A DNA stretch of 9,861 bases from Spirochaetales bacterium (GTDB taxonomy: Bacteria > Spirochaetota > Spirochaetia > Sphaerochaetales > Sphaerochaetaceae), in contig JALFCJ010000185.1 of the NCBI GenBank assembly GCA_022771185.1, positions 1 to 9,861 of the forward strand, written 5' to 3'. Of the stretch, positions 1 through 6,200 are shown in pieces. The position numbers were made by a program, and so were the translations under genes. Under the pieces are notes generated by a model. It had not been told where the DNA came from. It saw only the letters and a program-made list of their open reading frames with translations, and ran no database searches. Positions within the stretch are counted from its first letter, which is position 1. Each line of letters begins with the position of its first letter.

Positions 1-1152
1 AAATTTCTTGCTATCGCTTTGATTGCAGTCGTTGCTATGACAGCAGTCTTCGCAAACGGAAGCAGCGAATCAGCTTCTTCTGAAATCAAGATCGGATTTA
101 TCGGACCACTCACAGGTGACTATGCTAACTATGGTACTCTCTGCCGCCAGGCTGTTCAGATGGCTATTGATGAATGCAATGCCAAGGGTGGTGTAAACGG
201 TTCTGCAGTCAAGCTCATTGCTGAAGACAGTGAGGGAGACCCGAACAAGGCTTATGCTGCTATGGAAAAGCTTGCAAACACAGATAAGGTTTGTGCAGTT
301 GTAGGACCTGTTTTGACAGGAGAAGCTTTCTCTGTAGGCCCAATCGCTTGTGAACTTGGCGTTCTTGCAGTAACTCCATCTGCATCCCACAAGGATGTAA
401 CAAACCAGGGCGACTATATCTTCCGCACAACTCCATCTGATGGCCTTCAGGGCGAAGTTGCAGGTAAGTATTGGTATCAGGTCCTCGGTTACAGAAAGCT
501 TGCTGTCCTCTATGCAAAGAACGACTACAGCCAGGGCCTCTACGAAGGTATGAAGGAAGCTTTCGAAGCTGATGGCGGTCAGGTTGTTGCTGTTGAGACA
601 TTCATGGTCGGCGACAAGGACTTCAAGACTCAGCTCACAAAACTCAAGAACACAGATGCTGAAGCAATCTATATCCCAGACTACACAGCTGAAATGGCTC
701 AGATCCTCGAGCAGGCTTCACAGCTTGGTGTTGATAAGCCATTCCTCTCAGGCGACGGATTCTTAAGCGAAGAAATCTATCAGCTCGCTGGCGAGTACAC
801 AGACGGTGTTGTATACACAGCTTCTGCTCAGCTCGAAGAGACTTCTCTTGTCAAGGAATTCAGAGATGCTTACACAGCTAAGTGGGGTATCGGTCCTGAC
901 TCATTCGCTACAAACAGCTACGATGCTACAAACATTCTCCTCTCTGTCATCGCTAAGGTTGGAACAGGCAGAAAGGCTATCAGAGATGGTTTTGCAGCTG
1001 TTAAGGATTACGAAGGCGTAAACGGAACTATCAACTTCGCTGAAAACGGTGACCTCGTTGCTTATCAGGGAATTTATGAAGTTGAAGGCAATACTCCTAA
1101 GTATGTCGGCGCATTCAAGATTGAAAACGGAAAGGTCGTTAAGGTCAACTAA
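1..1152 (+). CDS. livJ: Branched-chain amino acid ABC transporter substrate-binding protein (5' partial)
   Basis: Periplasmic type I binding protein (Peripla_BP_6 / LivJ-LivK family) that captures leucine, isoleucine, valine or a related amino acid and delivers it to LivHMGF encoded just downstream. The reading frame is open from base 1 (K-F-L-A-I-A-L...), so the true start lies just left of the window; the TTG at position 19 sits inside the signal peptide and is not the start. The hydrophobic signal ends at Val-Phe-Ala with a probable signal peptidase I cut before Asn-Gly-Ser-Ser-Glu; there is no lipobox Cys. Family hallmarks are the GPLTGDYANYG opening strand, the NAKGGVNG turn, the VGPV segment, the ligand-contacting TPSAS stretch, and the NDYSQG hinge region. 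The visible length of about 383 residues matches the family. Codon choice is strongly biased (Lys AAG, Gln CAG, Asn AAC), as expected for an abundant product. The exact amino-acid specificity cannot be read from sequence. Confidence 0.95.
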   Translation, partial: KFLAIALIAVVAMTAVFANGSSESASSEIKIGFIGPLTGDYANYGTLCRQAVQMAIDECNAKGGVNGSAVKLIAEDSEGDPNKAYAAMEKLANTDKVCAVVGPVLTGEAFSVGPIACELGVLAVTPSASHKDVTNQGDYIFRTTPSDGLQGEVAGKYWYQVLGYRKLAVLYAKNDYSQGLYEGMKEAFEADGGQVVAVETFMVGDKDFKTQLTKLKNTDAEAIYIPDYTAEMAQILEQASQLGVDKPFLSGDGFLSEEIYQLAGEYTDGVVYTASAQLEETSLVKEFRDAYTAKWGIGPDSFATNSYDATNILLSVIAKVGTGRKAIRDGFAAVKDYEGVNGTINFAENGDLVAYQGIYEVEGNTPKYVGAFKIENGKVVKVN

Positions 1153-1153
1153 T

Positions 1154-1209
1154 AAGGGATATCCCTTTGTTTCAAGGGAAGAGCGCCTCTCAAGTGGTGC
1201 TTTTCCCTT
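1154..1209 (+). promoter_or_regulatory. livJ-livH intergenic inverted repeats: mRNA-stabilising hairpin or attenuator
   Basis: Directly after the livJ stop lie the palindrome AAGGGATATCCCTT (1154-1167) and then a 14-pair stem: 1174-1187 (AAGGGAAGAGCGCC) pairs with 1196-1209 (GGTGCTTTTCCCTT) across an 8-base loop, with two G-U pairs. Only AAATTT follows, so it is a poor intrinsic terminator for a full stop. It more likely protects the 3' end of livJ mRNA or causes partial termination, so that binding protein is made in excess over LivHMGF, a common arrangement in ABC importer operons. AAGGGA and TCCCTT each occur twice, so alternative pairings are possible. Confidence 0.6.
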
Positions 1210-1214
1210 AAATT

Positions 1215-1250
1215 TATGAAATAATCGTAATCAATATTTTCATAGGAGGT
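1215..1250 (+). promoter_or_regulatory. livH ribosome-binding site with adjoining weak hairpin
   Basis: A strong Shine-Dalgarno AGGAGGT (1244-1250) precedes the livH ATG by 4 bases and fixes the start at 1255. TATGAAA (1215-1221) is complementary to TTTCATA (1238-1244) across a 16-base loop, so a weak AT-rich hairpin ends on the first base of the Shine-Dalgarno. Whether it matters in vivo is unknown. Confidence 0.55.
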
Positions 1251-1254
1251 CTCG

Positions 1255-2175
1255 ATGGGATCTGTAAGTTTATTGTTCCAGCATCTCATGAACGGCCTGA
1301 CATTGGGTGGCATATATGCCCTCATAGCTCTCGGCTATACTATGGTCTATGGTATCCTGAAGTTCATCAACTTCGCCCATGGTGATATTTTGATGGTGGG
1401 TGCCTATATCGGACTCTTCGCTTTTGATGCACTTAGGGGGTCGACACCCCTTGGCCCATGGTGGCTTGTATCGTTCTTCATCGCTATGGTTGTTTCCATG
1501 CTTGGTTGTGCTCTATTGGGTATGGTTATAGAAAAGGTTGCATATAAGCCATTGAGAAAGGGATCCAGACTTGCTCCGCTTCTCTCAGCTATCGGTGTGT
1601 CTTTTATCCTCTCAAATGGTGCGGCTTGGATGTTCGGAACCCACTCAAGAAAGTTCAACTATCCATTTGACAACTCGCCGATACATCTTGGTGGAGTAGT
1701 CATAACCCCACATCAGATTCTGATTCTTGTAGTCGCCATTGTGATGATGGTTGCCTTAAAGCTCTTTGTAGACAAGACAAAGATGGGTAAAGCCATGAGA
1801 GCAACTTCCCTTGACGGTGATACGGCCAAGCTCATGGGTATTAACTCTGATATGATTATATCCCTTACATTCGGTATTGGTAGTGCTCTTGCTGCATGTG
1901 GAGGTATGTTGATTGCCCTTGACTATAAGGTCTACGCGACTATGGGTACCATGGTTGGTCTAAAGGCATTTGTCGCAGCAGTCGTAGGTGGAATCGGAAA
2001 TATCACAGGAGCTATGCTTGGAGGCTTCTTATTGGGTCTCTTGGAAACATTCGGTGTAGCTGTCCTTGGAATTCCTCAGGGATTTAAGGATGCAATTGCC
2101 TTTGCAGTCTTGATCCTTATCCTTCTCTTGAAGCCGGAAGGTCTACTTGGAAAAGTCGAAAAGGAGAAAGTATAA
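1255..2175 (+). CDS. livH: Branched-chain amino acid ABC transporter permease LivH
   Basis: Inner-membrane permease of the HAAT-type amino-acid importer, forming the translocation channel with LivM. The 306-residue length is typical. The N-terminal helix is followed by the family signature I-N-F-A-H-G-D (residues 38-44), and the cytoplasmic coupling (EAA-like) loop MGKAMRATSLDGDTAKLMGI spans about 177-196, where LivG/LivF dock. Late Gly-rich helices (V-V-G-G-I-G-N-I-T-G, about 243-252) and the ending P-E-G-L-L-G-K are also characteristic. The stop overlaps the livM start by one base (TAATG), which indicates translational coupling. The start at 1255 is supported by AGGAGGT just upstream. Confidence 0.96.
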   Translation: MGSVSLLFQHLMNGLTLGGIYALIALGYTMVYGILKFINFAHGDILMVGAYIGLFAFDALRGSTPLGPWWLVSFFIAMVVSMLGCALLGMVIEKVAYKPLRKGSRLAPLLSAIGVSFILSNGAAWMFGTHSRKFNYPFDNSPIHLGGVVITPHQILILVVAIVMMVALKLFVDKTKMGKAMRATSLDGDTAKLMGINSDMIISLTFGIGSALAACGGMLIALDYKVYATMGTMVGLKAFVAAVVGGIGNITGAMLGGFLLGLLETFGVAVLGIPQGFKDAIAFAVLILILLLKPEGLLGKVEKEKV

Positions 2176-3104
2176 TGCTGAATTTCTTTATCCTTATTCT
2201 TATATATACATGTATCTATGCTTTTATGAGTCTTGGCCAGAACTTGATCACAGGATACTCAGGTATGCTCTCACTCTGTGCAGCAGGCTTCTTTGCCATC
2301 GGTAGTTACACTACGGCAATCCTGACCACATCTTTTGGTTGGTCATTCTGGGCTACTCTTCCTGTGGCTGCTCTTCTTTCAGCTTTGATGGGAGTATTGA
2401 TCGGATTGCCGACACTAAGACTTAAGGGAGACTATCTAGCCATTGCTACTCTCGGTTTTGCTGAGATTGTAAGAAACATCATCAATAACTGGGATGCCCT
2501 TACAAATGGTCCTATGGGAATCCAGAGAATCCCAATGATCACTATCTTCGGAATCAAGATTTCTCCTTATCAGAAGTATGGGTTCTTGTTAATGGAAGTC
2601 ATAATGCTTGTAATCTGCTGGTTCCTCTTTGAGCGTTTGGCTTCTTCTCGTATGGGAAGAGCCTTGGAAGCTATCAGAGAAGATGAGATAGCAGCAAACA
2701 GTATGGGAATCAACGTTACAAAATATAAGGTAGTATCTTTTGCACTCGGCGCAGCTGTAACTGGAATCGCAGGATGTCTTCAGGCTGAGTTTACTCTCTC
2801 CGTTTCTCCTGGCTCCTATGTATTTATGGTATCTATTATGGTTCTTTGTACTGTTGTACTCGGAGGTATGGGCAACTTCCTGGCTGTTATCCTCGGTGCA
2901 TTTATCATTCAGTTTATTTCTTATCTTCCGCAGCTTATTGGGCTTTCGAATATCATTCCAGCCCAGGCTAAACAGATTATCTTTGGTCTCATTCTGGTCA
3001 TAATGATGATCTATAGGCCACAGGGTATACTTGGAAGGAAAGAAAGAAATAACAAGAGAGCCGAGAAGAGTTGGCTCGAGAGTAAGAAGGAGGCTACAAA
3101 ATGA
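2175..3104 (+). CDS. livM: Branched-chain amino acid ABC transporter permease LivM
   Basis: Second membrane subunit of the branched-chain amino acid importer, partner of LivH. The 309-residue protein shows the LivM hallmarks: N-L-I-T-G-Y-S-G-M-L-S-L (23-34), the L-R-L-K-G-D-Y-L-A-I-A-T-L-G-F segment (81-95), the ATPase-contacting loop around MGRALEAIREDEIAANSMGI (160-179), and Y-R-P-Q-G-I-L-G-R (280-288) near the end. After the last helix comes a positively charged cytoplasmic tail of about 20 residues. Its start codon shares one base with the livH stop, and its stop (TGA) overlaps the livG start by four bases (ATGA). The AAGGAGG that serves livG (3087-3093) lies inside the end of livM. Confidence 0.96.
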   Translation: MLNFFILILIYTCIYAFMSLGQNLITGYSGMLSLCAAGFFAIGSYTTAILTTSFGWSFWATLPVAALLSALMGVLIGLPTLRLKGDYLAIATLGFAEIVRNIINNWDALTNGPMGIQRIPMITIFGIKISPYQKYGFLLMEVIMLVICWFLFERLASSRMGRALEAIREDEIAANSMGINVTKYKVVSFALGAAVTGIAGCLQAEFTLSVSPGSYVFMVSIMVLCTVVLGGMGNFLAVILGAFIIQFISYLPQLIGLSNIIPAQAKQIIFGLILVIMMIYRPQGILGRKERNNKRAEKSWLESKKEATK

Positions 3105-3892
3105 GCATGCTTGAAACACAGGCTCTCACTAGAGAGTTTGGTGGCGTCATCGCCGTTAATAAAGTGGACTTCTTCGTTGAAAAGAATATGATCACCGGCC
3201 TCATCGGTCCTAACGGAGCAGGAAAGACTACTCTTTTTAATAACATTACAGGTCTCGATACTCCTACAAGTGGTAAAGTATTCTTTGAAGGCAAGGAGAT
3301 TACCGGAACTTCTGCCGATAAAGTCTGTAGACTTGGAATCGCAAGAACCTTCCAGAACATCAGGCTTTTTAAGGAACTTAGCGTTATAGACAACGTAATG
3401 GTGGGTCGTCATTTCCATACTGGAAACAGTCGTAACAGAACAGTACAGGCCATCCTCAGTTATCTGAATGTTGAGAAAGAAGAAAAGAAAACTTATATGG
3501 ATGCCATGAAGTGGCTTGAATTCTTCGGTTTGGAGGATTTGAGAAACGAGAAGGCAAAGAACCTTCCTTATGGTTATCAGAGAGAGTTGGAGATAGCAAG
3601 AGCTTTGGCTACTGAACCTCGTCTCTTGTTTTTGGATGAGCCTGCAGCAGGTATGAATCCTCAGGAGACTGAGGATCTAATGAAGACCATCAGAAGAATC
3701 AGGGATATCGGTGTAACCGTAGTCTTGATTGAACATGATATGAAGCTTGTCATGAATATCTGTGACAATATTACAGTACTCAACTATGGTCAGAAGATAG
3801 CTCAGGGAACAGCTATGGAGATTCAGTCTAACCCTGCCGTTATCGAAGCATACCTTGGAAAAGATGAAGATGAGGAGGACGATGAAGAATGA
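3101..3892 (+). CDS. livG: Branched-chain amino acid ABC transporter ATP-binding protein LivG
   Basis: Cytoplasmic ATPase that powers the importer as a heterodimer with LivF. Motifs in order: Walker A GPNGAGKTT (36-44), Q-loop Gln85 in T-F-Q-N, ABC signature in the LivG form L-P-Y-G-Y (155-159) leading into Q-R-E-L-E-I-A-R-A-L, Walker B L-L-F-L-D-E-P (175-181), the LivG-typical A-A-G-M-N-P D-loop region, and switch His212 in I-E-H-D-M. The 263-residue length is normal. The C-terminus is an acidic tail of Asp/Glu (255-263), probably because these codons contain the Shine-Dalgarno GAGGAGGA (3872-3879) for livF. It overlaps livM by 4 bases and livF by 4 bases. Confidence 0.97.
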   Translation: MSMLETQALTREFGGVIAVNKVDFFVEKNMITGLIGPNGAGKTTLFNNITGLDTPTSGKVFFEGKEITGTSADKVCRLGIARTFQNIRLFKELSVIDNVMVGRHFHTGNSRNRTVQAILSYLNVEKEEKKTYMDAMKWLEFFGLEDLRNEKAKNLPYGYQRELEIARALATEPRLLFLDEPAAGMNPQETEDLMKTIRRIRDIGVTVVLIEHDMKLVMNICDNITVLNYGQKIAQGTAMEIQSNPAVIEAYLGKDEDEEDDEE

Positions 3893-4635
3893 CAGACAAA
3901 GAACTTCTCAAAATCGATAACATCAGCGTCAACTATGGAAACATTAAGGCCCTTAGAGGTGTATCCATGAACGTAAATGAGGGTGAAATTGTAGCCCTCA
4001 TTGGCGCCAATGGTGCTGGAAAGTCTACACTTTTGAAGGCAATCGTAGGTCAGGAGCCTCTTGTTGAGGGATCCATTTCTTACGATGGCGAGATGTTGTA
4101 TGAGGTCAAGGACAAGCACTACCATGGTGTTCCTACATATAATGTAGTGAAGAAGGGTATTGCCCTCGTTCCTGAAGGAAGACGCGTATTTGCGGATCTG
4201 ACAGTAGAAGAAAACCTCGATATGGGTGCCTTCATGCTTAAAGACGATGCTCTTATCAAGAGAAAGAAAGAAGAAATGTTTGATTTCTTTCCTATCTTGG
4301 GACAGAGAAAGAAGCAGAAGTCCAGAAGCCTCTCGGGTGGTGAACAGCAGATGCTTGCTGTTGCAAGAGCTATGATGAGTAGCCCTCGTCTTTTGTTATT
4401 GGATGAACCTGGCCTTGGTTTGGCTCCACTTATCGTCCAGGAAATCTTCAGTAAGATTAAACTCATCAATAATGAAGATAAGGTGACTGTATTTGTCGTA
4501 GAGCAGAATGCGCGCCTCGCTCTTAAGAGCAGTAATGACGGATACGTTATGGAGAACGGTGTAATCGTACTTCATGACGAGGCCAAGGCTCTCTTGAAGA
4601 ACCAGAAGGTAAGGGCCGCATATTTAGGTGAATGA
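3889..4635 (+). CDS. livF: Branched-chain amino acid ABC transporter ATP-binding protein LivF
   Basis: Second ATPase subunit of the importer, 248 residues. Walker A GANGAGKST lies at 39-47, the LivF-typical V-P-E-G-R-R-V-F at 94-101, the canonical signature L-S-G-G-E at 148-152, and Walker B L-L-L-L-D-E-P at 168-174. The switch position carries Gln206 (V-E-Q-N) instead of His, which is normal for LivF and not a defect. A modest extension between the core and V-P-E-G-R-R (about 71-88, rich in Lys/His/Tyr) makes the protein a little longer than many homologues. Translation is coupled to livG by the ATGA overlap. No terminator follows; the next gene starts 55 bases on. Confidence 0.96.
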   Translation: MTDKELLKIDNISVNYGNIKALRGVSMNVNEGEIVALIGANGAGKSTLLKAIVGQEPLVEGSISYDGEMLYEVKDKHYHGVPTYNVVKKGIALVPEGRRVFADLTVEENLDMGAFMLKDDALIKRKKEEMFDFFPILGQRKKQKSRSLSGGEQQMLAVARAMMSSPRLLLLDEPGLGLAPLIVQEIFSKIKLINNEDKVTVFVVEQNARLALKSSNDGYVMENGVIVLHDEAKALLKNQKVRAAYLGE

Positions 4636-4638
4636 TTT

Positions 4639-4668
4639 TTGTGGTAGAGGTCTTTTCTCTGTTATAAA
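4639..4668 (+). promoter_or_regulatory. Possible promoter ahead of the CBS-ACT gene
   Basis: TTGTGG (4639-4644), an 18-base spacer and TATAAA (4663-4668) resemble a weak sigma-70 promoter in the 55-base gap after livF. It would allow independent expression of the CBS-ACT gene in addition to read-through from liv. The match is imperfect and seen only by eye. Confidence 0.3.
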
Positions 4669-4690
4669 ATCAAATTGAGGGAATAAAACT

Positions 4691-5338
4691 ATGATTATAG
4701 AAAGAAGAATGACTAAGAATCCGGTGACATGTTCTCCTGACATGTCTATTCAGGATGCTTCCGACCTTATGGCAAGGGAGCATGTGCATCGTCTTCCTGT
4801 TCTGGATAAGGGCGGAAGATTGGTAGGTGTCATCTCCGAAAAGGATATTTTGAAGGCTGCTCCTTCTCCTGCATCAACTCTCAGTGCTTATGAAACAAAT
4901 TATTTGTTGAGTAAACTTACTGTAAAGAAGATTATGAGCCGCAACCCTGTCACTGTTACAAAAGATACAACAGTAGAAGACGCTGCAACAATGATGGTTG
5001 ATCAGGACCTCTCATGTCTTCCAGTACTTGAGGATGGAAAACTGGTGGGTATTGTAAGTAAGAGCGACTTGTTTAAGATGCTTCTTGAGACATTCGGTGC
5101 CAGAATTCCTGGAACAAACATCTCATTCTTGGTAGAAGACCAGAAGGGATGTATGGCTAAGATTATCGGCGATATCTCATCTAGAGGCCTTGATCTTGTG
5201 ACATGCGCTGTCCTCAACGGCACTGATCCTTCCAATAGACTTATTACTGTAAAAGTAAGCGGCGCCACAGAAAGCGAGCTTGTGGATATCATAAAGCCAT
5301 ATGCAATTCAGGTAATGGATGTGAGATCTTACTCGTAA
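4691..5338 (+). CDS. CBS-domain pair protein with C-terminal ACT-like domain (AcuB-like)
   Basis: A cytoplasmic 215-residue protein with two CBS domains (about 1-57 and 75-134), each opening with the recurring M-x-x-N-P-V-T motif (M7-T-K-N-P-V-T and M82-S-R-N-P-V-T) and containing R/C-L-P-V-L and L-V-G-V/I-V/I-S. The C-terminal part (about 142-212) reads like an ACT domain: I-S-F-L-V-E-D-Q-K-G, then a helix, then a strand with I-T-V-K-V. CBS pairs usually bind adenine nucleotides and ACT domains usually bind amino acids, so this architecture, as in AcuB, suggests a dual energy/amino-acid sensor; no enzymatic domain is present. It follows livF by 55 bases on the same strand and probably shares its transcript. 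TGAGGGA (4676-4682) is the likely ribosome site. A role with the Liv importer is inference from position only. Confidence 0.88.
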   Translation: MIIERRMTKNPVTCSPDMSIQDASDLMAREHVHRLPVLDKGGRLVGVISEKDILKAAPSPASTLSAYETNYLLSKLTVKKIMSRNPVTVTKDTTVEDAATMMVDQDLSCLPVLEDGKLVGIVSKSDLFKMLLETFGARIPGTNISFLVEDQKGCMAKIIGDISSRGLDLVTCAVLNGTDPSNRLITVKVSGATESELVDIIKPYAIQVMDVRSYS

Positions 5339-5344
5339 AGAAAG

Positions 5345-5360
5345 GGCCGGGAAACCGGCC
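5345..5360. terminator. Bidirectional terminator between the CBS-ACT gene and the minus-strand small gene
   Basis: GGCCGG-GAAA-CCGGCC forms a 6-pair GC-only stem with a GAAA loop, placed between two convergent stop codons (5338 on plus, 5363 on minus). On the minus strand it is followed by CTTTCTTT, a usable U-tract. On the plus strand only TATTAAAA follows, so it should work better for the minus-strand gene. Confidence 0.75.
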
Positions 5361-5362
5361 TA

Positions 5363-5692
5363 TTAAAATGGCACGTTCTCGGCTTCTTTCATCGCTTCGT
5401 CAACGTATTCTTTTATATCGTTTATTCCTTCGTAGCCACTATGTTTATCTATCCAACGAGAGAGAGCCTTTGAGAGTGAGGATATACCTGTATATTCTGT
5501 AGCTTCCCTCGCACACTGTGCTATCGGTAGGACAGTATCGAGAGGAAAGTAATCGTCATCTAGAGCCTTTGCTGTCTCTTCCATATTTCTTTTAATAATT
5601 TTCAATAACTTTTCCAGCCCCCAGTCTAAGGAGTATGAATCTCCTGCCCTTAAGACTTCTTCAGCTGCTTTTAATACTTCTTCTTTTGCCAT
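5363..5692 (-). CDS. Hypothetical small helical protein, 109 residues
   Basis: I do not recognise this protein. From the ATG at 5692-5690 it has 109 residues beginning M-A-K-E-E-V. It is soluble-looking and strongly charged, mostly predicted helix, with an acidic D-D-D-Y-F motif in the middle, a single Cys, and an amphipathic Glu/Lys-rich end. There is no signal peptide or membrane segment. An upstream in-frame ATG at 5734 would add 14 residues, but it has no Shine-Dalgarno and would place a good TATAAT box inside the gene. Starting at 5692 the message would be leaderless, because TATAAT ends 6 bases before the ATG. A GC-rich terminator follows 2 bases after the stop. Clean flanking signals and protein-like composition support a real gene; function is unknown. 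Confidence 0.7.
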   Translation of the reverse strand: MAKEEVLKAAEEVLRAGDSYSLDWGLEKLLKIIKRNMEETAKALDDDYFPLDTVLPIAQCAREATEYTGISSLSKALSRWIDKHSGYEGINDIKEYVDEAMKEAENVPF

Positions 5693-5698
5693 GAAAGT

Positions 5699-5727
5699 AT
5701 TATATCCATAAGAGGAGAAAGCATAAA
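5699..5727 (-). promoter_or_regulatory. Promoter of the small minus-strand gene (possibly leaderless transcript)
   Basis: On the minus strand a perfect TATAAT (5704-5699) lies 17 bases downstream of a weak -35 (TTTATG, 5727-5722). Six bases separate the -10 box from the ATG at 5692, so transcription would start at or next to the start codon, giving an mRNA without a Shine-Dalgarno. No Shine-Dalgarno is seen upstream of this ATG. Confidence 0.5.
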
Positions 5728-5737
5728 GAAGCATTGT

Positions 5738-5766
5738 TTGACGTCACACTTTCTTAGTCTTAAAAT
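5738..5766 (+). promoter_or_regulatory. Promoter of the nfeD-qmcA operon with TGACGTCA palindrome
   Basis: TTGACG (5738-5743), a 17-base spacer and TAAAAT (5761-5766) form a good sigma-70-type promoter. The expected start near 5773 gives a very short leader that begins at the Shine-Dalgarno. The -35 box overlaps the 8-base palindrome TGACGTCA (5739-5746), set in a near-symmetric 14-mer GTTTGACGTCACAC (5736-5749 approximately), a possible regulator site between the two divergent genes. Confidence 0.6.
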
Positions 5767-5772
5767 TAGCAT

Positions 5773-5779
5773 AGGAGGT
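5773..5779 (+). promoter_or_regulatory. Shine-Dalgarno that fixes the nfeD start
   Basis: AGGAGGT at 5773-5779 overlaps a potential GTG start at 5778, which therefore cannot be used from this site. It stands 4 bases before the ATG at 5784, so the ATG is the start and the protein begins M-H-W-L. Confidence 0.75.
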
Positions 5780-5783
5780 GCCT

Positions 5784-6200
5784 ATGCATTGGCTTATTTG
5801 GCTTTCAGCTGGAATTATCCTAGCAATACTGGAAGTATTCACTCCAGGATTCTTTATAGTGGGAATCGGAGTATCTCTGGCTATCGCGGCTCTACCTGCT
5901 GCATTGGGTTTACCATTTTGGGTTCAATTATTGGTGTGTGGAGCAATGATTCTTATATTCTTCCTTCTTGTCCGACCTCTTGTAATGAAGATACCTCACT
6001 CGGATAGTAAGAAGACTGGTACAGCAGCACTAATTGGAGAAGAAGGTATAGTAGTCGAAACTATCACTCGTATAGAAGGCGGAAGAGTGAAAGTGGGAGG
6101 CGAAGTATGGAAAGCAAAGAGTGATGAGACTATTGAAAAGGATTTATTGGTCGTCGTCACTGGAGTAGAGGGTGTCACCCTCAACGTAAGGAGAAAATAA
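5784..6200 (+). CDS. nfeD: NfeD-family short membrane protein
   Basis: A 138-residue short-form NfeD protein. The N-terminal half has two to three membrane helices (about 3-20, 22-43 and 46-65), including the family-typical L-E-V-F-T-P-G-F-F segment (16-24). The C-terminal half is a soluble OB-fold-like beta domain, starting G-T-A-A-L-I-G-E-E-G and containing G-R-V-K-V-G-G-E-V-W and L-L-V-V-V-T-G-V-E-G. Proteins of this type are encoded next to SPFH/slipin proteins and are thought to help organise membrane microdomains. The stop overlaps the SPFH gene by one base (TAATG), so the two are co-translated. The serine-protease domain of long NfeD/ClpP-like proteins is absent. It has its own promoter just upstream. 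Confidence 0.93.
   Translation: MHWLIWLSAGIILAILEVFTPGFFIVGIGVSLAIAALPAALGLPFWVQLLVCGAMILIFFLLVRPLVMKIPHSDSKKTGTAALIGEEGIVVETITRIEGGRVKVGGEVWKAKSDETIEKDLLVVVTGVEGVTLNVRRK

Noticed and set aside
19..1152. TTG at position 19 as the start of the livJ gene
   Set aside because: The frame is open upstream to base 1, and the TTG falls in the middle of the signal peptide's hydrophobic core, so the true start is outside the window.
2589..3418. Minus-strand open frames opposite livM/livG
   Set aside because: Antisense shadows of confidently assigned transporter genes, with low-complexity Ser/Leu-rich translations and no ribosome site.
3101..3892. Degenerate ABC signature (L-P-Y-G-Y) in LivG as a defect
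   Set aside because: LivG proteins commonly carry an L-x-Y-G-x form of the motif, and all other ATPase motifs are intact.
3889..4635. Missing switch histidine in LivF
   Set aside because: Gln in V-E-Q-N is the normal LivF form, not an inactivating change.
4646..4660. AGAG/CTCT hairpin after livF as a terminator
   Set aside because: Only four pairs with a 7-base loop and no following U-tract; too weak.
5778..5783. GTG at 5778 as the nfeD start
   Set aside because: It overlaps the Shine-Dalgarno AGGAGGT; the ATG at 5784 is correctly spaced from it.
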